Shown in pieces: positions 8,850 through 16,012 of a stretch of 64,000 bases of DNA. The stretch is from Paenibacillus piri. Its GTDB lineage: Bacteria; Bacillota; Bacilli; Paenibacillales; NBRC-103111. The stretch lies in contig NZ_SMRT01000022.1 of the NCBI RefSeq assembly GCF_004354045.1, positions 31,764 through 95,763 of the forward strand, given 5' to 3'. Made by a program: the position numbers and the translations under genes. Position 1 is the stretch's first letter. Every line of letters starts with the position of its first letter. The notes below the pieces were generated by a model, which saw only the letters and a list, made by a program, of their open reading frames with translations, was not told where the DNA came from and made no database searches.

Positions 8850-9601
8850 TCACCAAGGGAGCTGGCGTCTCTCGTTTGAGAATGTTCCCGTCGGACCGTC
8901 CTCGCCGAGCATTGCAAGGCGTACGGGATGAAGAGCAGCCTGCTCGACGGTGCCCGTGCCTTCAAAGTTGTTGAGGTCTGTCGCGGTGAAGCCCGGGCAT
9001 ACCGCATTGACTTTGATGCCTGTCGACTCGAGTTCGATGGCAAAAGCGAGCGTAATCGCGTTGAGAGCCGTCTTCGACGGGCTGTAAACGGCGCTGAACA
9101 TCTCGCGATGCGAATTAGTCCGGTCCACGTTTAACGTCAGTGAGCCCGAGCCGCTCGACACGTTGACGATACGTGCGGCCGGCGCTTTACGAAGGAGCGG
9201 CAGCATCGCTTGCGTGACGGCGATGACGCCGAACACGTTCGTCTCGAACACCGCTCGCACCTCGTCTAGAAAAGCGACGCTTGGGCGCCCCGACTTCCCG
9301 ACCTCCTCGAGAGGCCTGCCCGGCTGACTCGCGTGCGATATGCCCGCGTTGTTCACGAGCACGTCGAGACGGCCGAGCTCGTTGCGGATGCGTTCTGCCG
9401 CGGCGGAGATGGAATCCTGATTTGTAACGTCGAGCTGGAGAGCACGGGCATCCGCTCCGATGCTCTTCGCGGCCGTCTCCCCTTTCTCGAGATTGCGCGA
9501 GCCGACGAGCACAGTGAGCCGTGCGCCGCGAGATCTTTCGCGATTTGAAGACCGATTCCTTTATTGGCCCCGGTGACCAAGGCGACGGGTTTATCTTGCA
9601 T
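8850..9601 (-). pseudogene. Short-chain dehydrogenase/reductase, single frameshift
   Basis: The gene starts at 9601 (MQDKPVALVTGANKGIGLQI), with the NAD(P) motif TGxxxGIG. The frame then breaks near 9522: residues after AKDLAAHG continue one base out of frame as LTVLVGSRNLEKGE and run on to 8850. The downstream part is otherwise complete, with NNAG, the catalytic Ser in NVSSGSGS and the YSPSK triad, giving about 250 residues in total. One missing base in the stretch CACGGCTCACT explains the break. It is a recent pseudogene or a sequencing error. It is divergent from the MarR gene. Confidence 0.85.
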
Positions 9602-9696
9602 AGTAATACCCCTCCTTTCTTTCTTGTATCCACTGCGACCTTTGTAATACGGCCTCTGGCTGGCACATTAACCTCGGGTCAACTGTCACTCAATTG

Positions 9697-9712
9697 GGTT
9701 GATGTGTCAACC
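9697..9712. promoter_or_regulatory. Candidate MarR operator 1
   Basis: The inverted repeat GGTTGA-TGTG-TCAACC lies in the intergenic space between the divergent SDR and MarR genes. It matches the second site at 9735-9750 in its arms. A further half site, GTCAAC, occurs at about 9678-9683. It is probably bound by the MarR protein to control the reductase genes. Confidence 0.6.
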
Positions 9713-9734
9713 AGTGAACACTTTACCACCTTTA

Positions 9735-9760
9735 AGTTGACACGTCAACTGTGTTATAAT
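9735..9760 (+). promoter_or_regulatory. Candidate MarR operator 2 overlapping the marR promoter
   Basis: The palindrome AGTTGACACGTCAACT (9735-9750) abuts the -10 hexamer TATAAT at 9755-9760, so a bound repressor would block polymerase. The -10 ends only six bases before the ATG at 9767, and no ribosome site is present. The message therefore appears leaderless. Confidence 0.65.
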
Positions 9761-9766
9761 GTACCT

Positions 9767-10231
9767 ATGGATAAGAACGAACTGAACGAAGAGGAAATGC
9801 GAATATGGAATATGTGGAAAGGTTCCTTTAAGAGAATCTTCGGTCGTGTTGTAAAAGACATGTCCGAAAACACAGGACTATCAGAGGGGGATTTTGGAGT
9901 ATTAGATCGATTAGTCCAATTTGGGAACGGTAAGCTTCGCCAACAGGAATTAGCCGACTTGATGGACTGGGATAAGAGCCGATTGTCACATCACCTAACG
10001 CGGATGGAAAAACGCGGACTTGTATTGAGAAAGCCATTGGACAGAGAACGTGGTGTTGAAGTTATTATTACTCCCGGCGGAAAGTCAGCCTTGGATGAAG
10101 CCCTTCCCATAGTCTCAAAGGCCATACGCAAGCATTTTTTGGATCAATTAACCGATCAAGATATTGAGTCGATTACTACGCTGGCGGAAAGAACAAAAAC
10201 AAGGTCTTCATCGTCTTGTAAAGAGACGTAA
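9767..10231 (+). CDS. MarR family transcriptional regulator
   Basis: A 154-residue winged-helix regulator. The helix-turn-helix and wing are seen in LRQQELADLMDWDKSRLSHHLTRMEKRGLVLRKPLDRERGVEVIITPGGKSAL, residues about 60-115. The length is normal for MarR. The ATG at 9767 is chosen because the protein homology begins there and a -10 box lies immediately upstream; there is no Shine-Dalgarno sequence. It is divergent from the SDR and aldo/keto reductase genes and faces two matching palindromes. It most likely represses them and itself until a ligand, perhaps an electrophile or phenolic, releases it. The last residues are Ser/Lys-rich, possibly altered by the remnant sequence downstream. Confidence 0.88.
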   Translation: MDKNELNEEEMRIWNMWKGSFKRIFGRVVKDMSENTGLSEGDFGVLDRLVQFGNGKLRQQELADLMDWDKSRLSHHLTRMEKRGLVLRKPLDRERGVEVIITPGGKSALDEALPIVSKAIRKHFLDQLTDQDIESITTLAERTKTRSSSSCKET

Positions 10232-10394
10232 GGAATACCGGGAGATCGGCGTGAGCAAAAAGCAAGGTTAAGAAATCGGATATAGTTCAACTAAAGGTAT
10301 GGTAGTTCTATTGTGATGGATTGCTTGCAAACAACCACCAACAGACTGCAAACAATAACACCCCACCCCTTCCATCCTTCCGGGTGCTACCCTT

Positions 10395-10625
10395 GCTTCA
10401 CTTGGCCTTTTGTTGGCGTTCCGTTCGGCTTAACCCAGCCACAGGTGGATGACTCGCCTTGGCTCAAGCCATATTGTTCTGCCAGCCCCGTCGTCCACGG
10501 GCTTCTTGCTCCACAAGTCCTCCCAAGCGTAGCCAAGGGAGGTCGTTGCACATAAACGCTGGCATACCCTACGAGACATTCCCACCGCGCTGCTCCGACC
10601 CCCTACTTTCTGACGTTGGAACCCC
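10395..10625 (-). other. GC-rich structured remnant, possibly the 3' end of an IS200/IS605-type tnpB with its guide RNA region
   Basis: No intact gene is present. Read leftward, the sequence forms several neat hairpins: CCTCCC...GGGAGG near 10520-10545, GCCCGT...ACGGGGC near 10485-10505, and GGCTTGAGCC near 10462-10473. A short open frame ends in KKPVDDGAGRT, which resembles TnpB C-termini. Dense structure overlapping a C-terminal coding tail is typical of TnpB-associated omega/reRNA. This is inference from memory of such tails. The rest of 10232-10655 holds no feature I can support. Confidence 0.3.
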
Positions 10626-10655
10626 TCAAACATAGGGGGTCGTGGGGGGATAAGA

Positions 10656-10720
10656 AGCTGGAGCGATTGGGTTTCGTATAAGGACAATCCGGTCGCGACG
10701 GGTCGGGAGTAAGGGCTGAG
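10656..10720 (+). repeat. Direct repeat, right copy (putative attR)
   Basis: An exact 65-base copy of 6096-6160, here detached from any sulfurtransferase coding sequence: the bases to its left do not match the gene. It marks the right boundary of the island. Confidence 0.85.
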
Positions 10721-10777
10721 AAGCCGTGTGGGGCGCGGGTTTGGGGGCTGCGACAGATTGCAGATGGGAAGGTTGCT

Positions 10778-10815
10778 GCAGCCCTTTTACGGCTTTTCGT
10801 TCAACAACTTGCAAA
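10778..10815 (+). repeat. 38-bp dispersed repeat, copy B
   Basis: It begins GCAGCCCTTTTACGG and ends TTCAACAACTTGCAAA. It is related to copies at 6216-6253 and 11251-11288. Copies B and C bracket the toxin/antisense RNA module. Confidence 0.75.
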
Positions 10816-10925
10816 CAAGAAGCCGAGGAAAGTGTTTTCTGATCATCTTTGACGGTAGAGGGTGACAGTATCTTCAATCTTCAATTCACTTGTTCAACCC
10901 GTAGTGCATATGCTAAAATAACGTC

Positions 10926-11041
10926 AGAAAGACCGAGTGCTGGTAACACTCGGCCTATACAACTGGCTTGGATGGGATGTCCCTTCAAGTTAACGAGCGA
11001 CAAAAACCCACCTTCGGCGGTCAACCTTTGGGTGGGTTTTT
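10926..11041 (+). ncRNA. Putative antisense RNA antitoxin of the type I module
   Basis: A promoter with TTGTTC at 10890-10895 and an extended -10 TGC-TAAAAT ending at 10919 points rightward. The predicted RNA of about 115 bases contains the hairpin CCGAGTG...CACTCGG (10933-10953). It ends at the bidirectional CCCACC...GGTGGG terminator next to the toxin stop codon, so it overlaps the 3' end of the toxin message. This convergent layout is that of TxpA/RatA-like type I systems. The start point and function are inferred. Confidence 0.55.
11002..11041. terminator. Bidirectional terminator shared by toxin mRNA and antisense RNA
   Basis: AAACCCACC and GGTGGGTTT arms are flanked by an A-run on the left and a T-run on the right, so the hairpin works in both directions. 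Confidence 0.8.
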
Positions 11042-11135
11042 ACTTTCTCCTGTTGTTAGTTGCAATGTATGTTAAAAGAGCAATAATAAATGTGCCAAAA
11101 AGAATCATGATCGTAATTGCATCTTTTATATCCAT
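11040..11135 (-). CDS. Holin-like type I toxin peptide, 31 aa
   Basis: A 31-residue peptide beginning MDIKDAITIMILFGTFII. It has one hydrophobic helix (residues about 7-25) and a basic tail (NNRRK). This is the pattern of Firmicute 'putative holin-like toxin' peptides, which depolarise or disturb the membrane when over-made. It has a near-perfect ribosome site, AGGAGGTGA, eight bases or so before the ATG. Its own promoter lies further right: -35 TTGATC and -10 TAAAAT read leftward, at 11217-11222 and 11194-11199, 17 bases apart. The stop codon abuts a bidirectional terminator, and a candidate antisense RNA comes from the left. It lies between two copies of a 38-bp repeat. Confidence 0.75.
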   Translation of the reverse strand: MDIKDAITIMILFGTFIIALLTYIATNNRRK

Positions 11136-11250
11136 GGCTTCACCTCCTTTCGAAGGGAACCCATGCCCACCCAAGGTTCAATTGTACAAGATTATTTTAT
11201 TGTATATCTGTAATGCGATCAAGTGTTCCAATTCCCCGAAAATCTCAATT

Positions 11251-11288
11251 GCAGCCCTCCCCGGGCTTTTCGTTCAACAGCTTGCAAA
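11251..11288 (+). repeat. 38-bp dispersed repeat, copy C
   Basis: It begins GCAGCCCTCCCCGGG and ends TTCAACAGCTTGCAAA. It is the third copy of the unit found at 6216 and 10778 and lies upstream of the toxin promoter. Confidence 0.75.
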
Positions 11289-11362
11289 ATTGTTGTAGTA
11301 GCCCCGAAGTTCTATTCTTTATGATAGAATAATGCTTAGGTCAAGAACGGGAGGCGTTTGAT

Positions 11363-11413
11363 ATGAACACAAACAGTATTCACGGGCAAACTCATGAGGG
11401 GCTTAGCGCATAA
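11363..11413 (+). CDS. Short ORF (16 aa), possible leader peptide of the DinB gene
   Basis: MNTNSIHGQTHEGLSA is preceded by GGGAGG at good spacing and lies about 45 bases upstream of the DinB start. A small CCCC...GGGG hairpin (about 11437-11452) lies between the two. It may be a translated leader or a chance frame; nothing else supports it. The rest of 11289-11457 shows only a probable promoter (TATGATAGAAT near 11320). Confidence 0.25.
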   Translation: MNTNSIHGQTHEGLSA

Positions 11414-11457
11414 TTGCCCATAAACTGCGTGATTCCCCATCGAGAGGGGAAAAACAA

Positions 11458-11976
11458 GTGAAGCAGTATGCATTACAGCAGTATGATTACCATGTTTGGG
11501 CTAACAAGAAGGTATGCACACATTTACAAGAAGTTTCCGAGGAAGTGTATCGCAAGGAAATGATTAGCGCGTTTCCAACGATCTACGATGCAATGACACA
11601 CATCTATGTGATTGATTGCAATTGGTTTACGTTCCTATCCAGAGGCGGAGTCACTGACATGTCATCCGAATATTTTCAGGAATTAAAGGAATCGACAGAT
11701 CGTTTGGTGGCCAAAACCGAAGGCAAACGTATTGAAGAGCTTGATCAAATGATGATCGAGTTGAGTGATCGTTTTAGGGAGTACATCGCGAAGCACGAGG
11801 ATATTGAAGCGTTGTGTCCGTCCGGGGAGTTTAAAGCCCGCTATATCGACTTTATTCAGCATCTTGTGAATCACGGGACATATCACCGCGGGAATGTAAC
11901 GGCTATGCTCAGGCAGATTGGACATCCCGGTACACCGACAGATTTTGGCTTCTACTTGTATACCATAAGCCAATAA
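11458..11976 (+). CDS. DinB/YfiT-like metal-binding four-helix protein
   Basis: A 172-residue protein of the DinB superfamily. The metal-binding histidines are seen in AMTHIYVIDCNW (about residue 48) and in the C-terminal LVNHGTYHRGN pair. The family includes thiol transferases and proteins of unknown reaction, some induced by DNA damage or antibiotics; the reaction here cannot be assigned. It starts at GTG 11458 with GAGAGGGG upstream. A strong terminator follows the stop, so it is a single-gene unit. Confidence 0.88.
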   Translation: MKQYALQQYDYHVWANKKVCTHLQEVSEEVYRKEMISAFPTIYDAMTHIYVIDCNWFTFLSRGGVTDMSSEYFQELKESTDRLVAKTEGKRIEELDQMMIELSDRFREYIAKHEDIEALCPSGEFKARYIDFIQHLVNHGTYHRGNVTAMLRQIGHPGTPTDFGFYLYTISQ

Positions 11977-12002
11977 TGGCTGAAAAGAATGAATAAGAAA
12001 CA

Positions 12003-12036
12003 GCCTGGAGCCTCATGCTCCAGGCTGTTTTGCCGC
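12003..12036 (+). terminator. Terminator of the DinB gene
   Basis: AGCCTGGAGC and GCTCCAGGCT pair perfectly around CTCAT and are followed by GTTTTG. Confidence 0.85.
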
Positions 12037-12120
12037 CTCTCAATTGCGCTTATCATCCAGGCTGTCTTTCCAGAAGTAGGATCTCTCTCCCGACATGTGG
12101 ACCGCTACTGGTCCATCGCT

Positions 12121-12589
12121 ATGTGGATGAACAATGTTATACCATTAGTATACCGTGGTTTCCAGTTACCGTTATATACGTCGCTGGAACACCCTCATTT
12201 AATAAAGCTTGTCGATCACTTTGCTTTCGGTAATGGATATGCGGCACTATTCGAATGGTTTGATGGCGAATGTTTACACTCACACTGGTCTTTTCCGCCC
12301 CCAGCCAAATACAATCATTCGGATTCGGGATTCGCCATATTATCGGTACAAGCTTCTGCCGGTAAACAAACGATTGGAATCTTTGGAAGCTATCTTTTCT
12401 TTTCATGAACATGTAAAATCAATAGGATATATTGCTGTAGATTTTTATGACGGCAGCATTTTGTATGATTTCAGAAACGATGTAACTAAAATATGCGATA
12501 TTGATTTTTACCGGAATGGGCTTTCTTTTAATGAAATGGGGGAGCAATTCTGGGGTTCAGTACGTATAAATGGCGGCCTTGCAAAATAG
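12121..12589 (+). pseudogene. Protein kinase-like phosphotransferase, frameshifted and 5'-truncated
   Basis: The first part reads in one frame (PLVYRGFQLPLYTS, then LEHPHLIKLVDHFAFG and LFEWFDGECLHSHW). It continues in another (DSPYYRYKLLPVNKRLE, then IGYIAVDFYDGSILYDF and ICDIDFYRNG). The DFYDG and DIDFY segments are the catalytic and metal-binding parts of a Ser/Thr-kinase-like family common in Bacilli. The frame changes at 12321-12334, where GGATTCG is present twice in tandem: removing one 7-base copy restores a single frame. The N-terminal lobe and the sequence beyond GLAK are also missing, so the gene is dead. The product and substrate of the intact form are unknown to me. Confidence 0.75.
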
Positions 12590-12657
12590 AAAATCCGCGA
12601 GGTGTGAAGGGAAGCAGGATTGAACGGGTCACGTGGAACCGAGGAGGAATGATTTTT

Positions 12658-13290
12658 TTGAGAACCGATATTTATAATTGGAAGCCTGTGTCCGTATCTG
12701 AAATTTGCGCGATTTTTTCAGAAATCCCCATTACGTGGTGTATTGCAGGCGGATGGGCTTTGGATCTGCATTTAGGCAAACAGTCGAGAGAACATGCAGA
12801 CATCGACGTTATCGTACTACGCGAGGAACAATCGACCCTGCTCACATCTCTAATAAATGGGGGTTGGCAGTTATACAAGGCTGAGAACGGGAAGCTTGAT
12901 TTATGGGAAGAAGGCGAGTTTCTCACTTCTATCAAGGACGTATGGGTCAGTAGAGACAGCGGGGCGCCCTGGGCTTTTCAAATCATGCTGATTGATACAA
13001 ACCAGGAATCCTGGGTTTATCACAGGGAAAAGCGTATCCGCAGATCATTGAAAGAGATAATGATAAGAACGGAAAAAGGGATTCCTTATTTAAAACCGGA
13101 AATACAGCTTCTTTATAAAGGCGGAAGCTCCGCAATCAGGGAAAAAGATCATCATGATTTTTTAACCGTTTTTCCTTCGTTAACGCCACAAGCTAAGGAA
13201 TGGCTTAAAACCGCTTTGGTGAAGCAATTTCGGGATGGTCATACATGGGTTGATTATATGGAACTGAATGGGAAAGGAATGCATACGTAA
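12658..13290 (+). CDS. Nucleotidyltransferase-fold protein (aminoglycoside/lincosamide adenylyltransferase-like)
   Basis: A 210-residue protein. IAGGWALDLHLGKQSREHADID gives the nucleotidyltransferase pattern GGWALD...R-x-H-x-DID, with the two metal-binding Asp residues in DID. The C-terminal AIREKDHHDF is also typical of LinA/AadB-like proteins. Some relatives adenylylate antibiotics, others are uncharacterised; I would not claim resistance. The TTG at 12658 is chosen because GAGGAGG lies nine bases upstream. The ATG at 12649 overlaps that ribosome site. Confidence 0.8.
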   Translation: MRTDIYNWKPVSVSEICAIFSEIPITWCIAGGWALDLHLGKQSREHADIDVIVLREEQSTLLTSLINGGWQLYKAENGKLDLWEEGEFLTSIKDVWVSRDSGAPWAFQIMLIDTNQESWVYHREKRIRRSLKEIMIRTEKGIPYLKPEIQLLYKGGSSAIREKDHHDFLTVFPSLTPQAKEWLKTALVKQFRDGHTWVDYMELNGKGMHT

Positions 13291-13425
13291 CATTTGCATT
13301 TTTGTTTTAGGATGCTTGATACATTAAAAGCCGCCCGAGCTGCGGCGGCATGCGGATGCGGATTGAACGTTTAAGCATGTTGAATTAATGCTGATAAAGT
13401 ACCGTATCTGCTATTCGATTAAAAT

Positions 13426-14190
13426 TTACAGGCGTGATCCGCCGCTGGCATCGATCAATTGGCCTGTAATCCAGCGGCTCTCTGCGGAGGCGAGAAAAGC
13501 GGCGATATCAGCGACGTCTTCAGGCTGCCCCCATCTGCCGAAAGTGGAAAGTCCGGCAGCGAATTTCTGGCCATCCGGGTTTTGCAGCGTCTCGGCATTC
13601 ATATCGGTATCGATAAATCCAGGCAAAATTGCATTTACCGTAATGCTCCGGTTCCCAAGATGCTGGGCCAATACATAGGTTAGCGTATTGACTGCGCCCT
13701 TCGAAACGCTGTACCCGAGCAGATTCGGGAATGCAATTCGTGTAACGGCCGATGAAATATTGATAATTCTTCCTCCATCGTTCAAACGGGTTAAAGCTTG
13801 CTGAATGACAAAGATCGGAGATTTGACGTGGATGCCCAGAACTTCGTCCAATGATTGTTCGGTCGTTTCCTCAATCGTCGCTGCTTGCCCGATGCCCGCG
13901 TTGTTAACGAGAATATGAAATCGGCTATTTCCGGTTAATTGTTCAAGCGATGCATCGAGGTTGGCGAACAAAGCGCTCACTCCATCCGCAGAAGTTAAGT
14001 CGGCCCCGATTTTGAATGCCGTCCCGCCGTCGAGCTGTATCTTGCGAACGACTTCCTCCGCGGCTTCACGGTTGTTTTTGTAATGAACCGCAACGACAGC
14101 ACCGTCTTGTGCCAGCCGCAGCGCAATGCCGCGGCCGATTCCCCGGCTTGCACCCGTAACCAATGCAACTTTTCCAGCTAATGTACCCAT
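13426..14190 (-). CDS. Short-chain dehydrogenase/reductase (3-oxoacyl-reductase-like)
   Basis: A 254-residue classical SDR. Features are TGASRGIGRGIA for NAD(P), NNAG, the Ser in INISSAVTRIAF, YSVSKGA as the Y-x-x-x-K pair, and the C-terminal ITGQLIDASGGSRL common to FabG-like enzymes. The start is placed at the ATG 14190 (MGTLAGKVAL), preceded by GAGGAG. An open extension to 14217 has no ribosome site. It is unlikely to be the fatty-acid FabG, as it stands alone; it may be under the TetR regulator to its right. Substrate unknown. Confidence 0.9.
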   Translation of the reverse strand: MGTLAGKVALVTGASRGIGRGIALRLAQDGAVVAVHYKNNREAAEEVVRKIQLDGGTAFKIGADLTSADGVSALFANLDASLEQLTGNSRFHILVNNAGIGQAATIEETTEQSLDEVLGIHVKSPIFVIQQALTRLNDGGRIINISSAVTRIAFPNLLGYSVSKGAVNTLTYVLAQHLGNRSITVNAILPGFIDTDMNAETLQNPDGQKFAAGLSTFGRWGQPEDVADIAAFLASAESRWITGQLIDASGGSRL

Positions 14191-14344
14191 ATATTCATCT
14201 CCTCTGTTTTTTTTCACTTTCAGTTATAGCACAGAGCGACATTTGAAATGTTGCGTTCTCATTCGGCGCGCATTTTATCTTCGGGTATCCGGTGACACAC
14301 AAAATTAGTTTGCGCGGACAATCATTTTAGAGTAGCATAAAAAG

Positions 14345-14361
14345 AGACCGGACGGTCCGGT
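14345..14361. promoter_or_regulatory. Candidate TetR/NemR-type operator
   Basis: AGACCGGACGGTCCGGT contains the palindrome ACCGGAC/GTCCGGT and fits the AGACC-N4-GGTC(T) pattern bound by NemR-like TetR regulators. It lies between the SDR gene and the DJ-1 pseudogene and could serve either. A T-run follows, so a terminator role is also possible. Confidence 0.5.
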
Positions 14362-14397
14362 TTTTTAAAATGAAAATGAAAGGAGTGTTTCAGTTTA

Positions 14398-14679
14398 TGT
14401 TAGCCCAAATTGTGCTGTACGATGGATTTGATTTATTGGATGCCTCACAAGGAACAGCCGTTCAGGGTGATGAAGCAGTCGAGTTTGTCGATCCAGTCGT
14501 TCAAGACGCCCGGTTGTCTTGGTCTCAGCGCGTCGAAGCCGATGCGGCTGAATTTGAAGTTCGAGGTAGCCGTTCGCGGCAACGAGATGAGCGGCAGCGC
14601 AAAAGCCGGAATGCTCCCGGCTTCAAAAGTTTCAAGCGTGCGCGCTGTGAGTCCAGGTCGAAAGTCAGGTGCTTTTTAA
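14398..14679 (+). pseudogene. DJ-1/PfpI family protein remnant (internal deletion and frameshift)
   Basis: The start is good: AAAGGAG lies upstream of the ATG at 14398, and the first residues MLAQIVLYDGFDLLDA are a DJ-1/PfpI N-terminus. The sequence then jumps to what looks like a C-terminal domain (GDEAVEFVDPVVQDARLSWS), shifts frame near 14525, and continues as SKPMRLNLKFEVAVRGNEMS to a stop at 14679. An internal loss of most of the DJ-1 domain plus a frameshift would explain this. The C-terminal domain match is from memory and less certain. The end overlaps the convergent TetR gene by a few bases. Confidence 0.5.
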
Positions 14680-15258
14680 TATCTCAAGCCATTGCTCGAT
14701 TTGACGAGTCGTGTAGCGGACATGCTTGTTATCCCGGGTCAATCTGCTCGTCATAATGCCTCCTTCTATCGATGAAAAAATGAAGGAGGCTGTCGCTTCG
14801 GTGTCCATATCTGACCGGAATTCTCGAGCAGCAACCCCTTGCTGAAGAACACCTTGAATAAGCGCAAGCATCTGTCCGTGAGCCGCCAAAGCATAATCGC
14901 GAAGCACAGGGAAGGAGTGATCGCTCTCGACAGCCGTATTGAGGAAAGGACAGCCTCCCTTCATCGGAGGGTTGTGCACGGTATCGCTATACACATCGCA
15001 CATGGCTACGATTTTTTCGGTTGCCGTCTGACAGTTCTCCATCGCTGCGGAAAAATGACGCCAAAGCACTTCCCCCGCATATTTGAACGCTTCTATGGCA
15101 ATGTCGTCCTTGCTGGGGAAGCTTCGGTACAGCCCGCCTTTGGTCAGTCCCGTGGCATCCATAATATCCTGCATCGTCGTTGCGGCATATCCCTTTTGGT
15201 TGAACAGCTCCGCCGACTTCATAATGATATGAATTCTGGTTTGTTCTCCTTTGCGCAT
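14665..15258 (-). CDS. TetR family regulator (NemR/YxaF-like)
   Basis: A 197-residue regulator. The TetR helix-turn-helix is seen in GYAATTMQDIMDATGLTKGGLYRSFPSKDD (residues about 25-55), followed by a helical ligand domain with PPMKGGCPFLNTAVE, a motif common in NemR/YxaF/AcuR-type repressors of electrophile-responsive genes. The start is set at the ATG 15258 (MRKGEQTRIH), with AAAGGA upstream. It is divergent from the DUF2306 gene. The nearby AGACC-N4-GGTC site at 14345-14361 fits this subgroup's operators and suggests it controls the SDR and the broken DJ-1 gene. Confidence 0.85.
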   Translation of the reverse strand: MRKGEQTRIHIIMKSAELFNQKGYAATTMQDIMDATGLTKGGLYRSFPSKDDIAIEAFKYAGEVLWRHFSAAMENCQTATEKIVAMCDVYSDTVHNPPMKGGCPFLNTAVESDHSFPVLRDYALAAHGQMLALIQGVLQQGVAAREFRSDMDTEATASFIFSSIEGGIMTSRLTRDNKHVRYTTRQIEQWLEILKST

Positions 15259-15355
15259 GGCGACAATCCTTTCGTAGATCATCCGTTGTCTGGGATGTAT
15301 GACTTATCTGCTATAAATCATAGCACAAAATAACCGTTGGAGTGAGGTAAGATGA

Positions 15356-16012
15356 ATGTCGAGAACGAAGCTGCCATATTTTTTCATGCTCGTAGTGATG
15401 ACCGTGTTTATCGTCTATGTCATGTATACGAATTACATACGCGATCCGCAAGCAGTTGACTTTTTGAGTCACAAGCTAAATCTCAAGCGCCCCATCCAGC
15501 TTCCCGTTTGGTTAAGCGTAATGAAGGTTCATCTGGCATTCGCCTCCTTGGCGATGGTTTCGGGGGCGGCTAATTTTTCAAGCACGGTATACAGAAACCA
15601 CCGGACGTTTCACAAATTTAACGGCTATGCGTATTTGATATCGGTCGTCATTGTCATAGTGTCTTCCGGTTATATGGCCCCGTATGCGACAGGAGGGAAG
15701 CCTGTAAGTATAGCATTCAACCTGTTAAATATCGTTTGGCTGTGCTTGACGGCTGCAGCAATCGTGAAAATTAAAAAGAAGCAGATCCATCATCACCGCA
15801 AATGGATGGTTCGCAGCTATGCGTTCTGCTTCACCAATATGTTTATCCATATGCTCACGGCTGCTTTCCATGAGGGAATGGGGTTGTCGTATTCAACAAG
15901 CTATATGGCCGGCGTATATGGTTCTATTGTGCTTCTCTTTATGTTGGCAGAGGTCGTCAATCGAACGATATATAGAAATCCGCCGGTGCTCAATCGAATT
16001 GAAAAAGAGTAA
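15356..16012 (+). CDS. DUF2306 family integral membrane protein
   Basis: A 218-residue protein with about six membrane helices (near residues 9-24, 55-75, 93-113, 121-143, 155-175 and 183-203) and conserved His residues at helix edges (HLAFA, HHHRKW, HEGMG). This matches DUF2306, whose function is unknown. It starts at the ATG 15356 with GGAG/GAGG about eight bases upstream. It is divergent from the TetR gene and probably under its control, by position only. Confidence 0.8.
   Translation: MSRTKLPYFFMLVVMTVFIVYVMYTNYIRDPQAVDFLSHKLNLKRPIQLPVWLSVMKVHLAFASLAMVSGAANFSSTVYRNHRTFHKFNGYAYLISVVIVIVSSGYMAPYATGGKPVSIAFNLLNIVWLCLTAAAIVKIKKKQIHHHRKWMVRSYAFCFTNMFIHMLTAAFHEGMGLSYSTSYMAGVYGSIVLLFMLAEVVNRTIYRNPPVLNRIEKE

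Larger units (their letters stand above)
6161..10720. mobile_element. Small degenerate integrated island (about 4.56 kb) at the sulfurtransferase 3' end
   Basis: The element lies between the 65-bp direct repeats at 6096-6160 and 10656-10720. It contains, from left to right, a tyrosine recombinase pseudogene next to the left repeat, an aldo/keto reductase, a frameshifted SDR, a divergent MarR regulator and about 400 bp of remnant sequence. The recombinase next to a target-gene duplication supports tyrosine-recombinase-mediated integration. The recombinase has lost its catalytic C-terminus, so the element cannot excise by itself. There are no replication, conjugation or phage genes. About 280 bases (6153-6434) to the left of the recombinase hold no gene I can see. 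Confidence 0.7.

Noticed and set aside
11989..12408. A 139-aa gene starting at the DinB terminator
   Set aside because: The first third is the terminator hairpin; only its later part is the kinase pseudogene frame.
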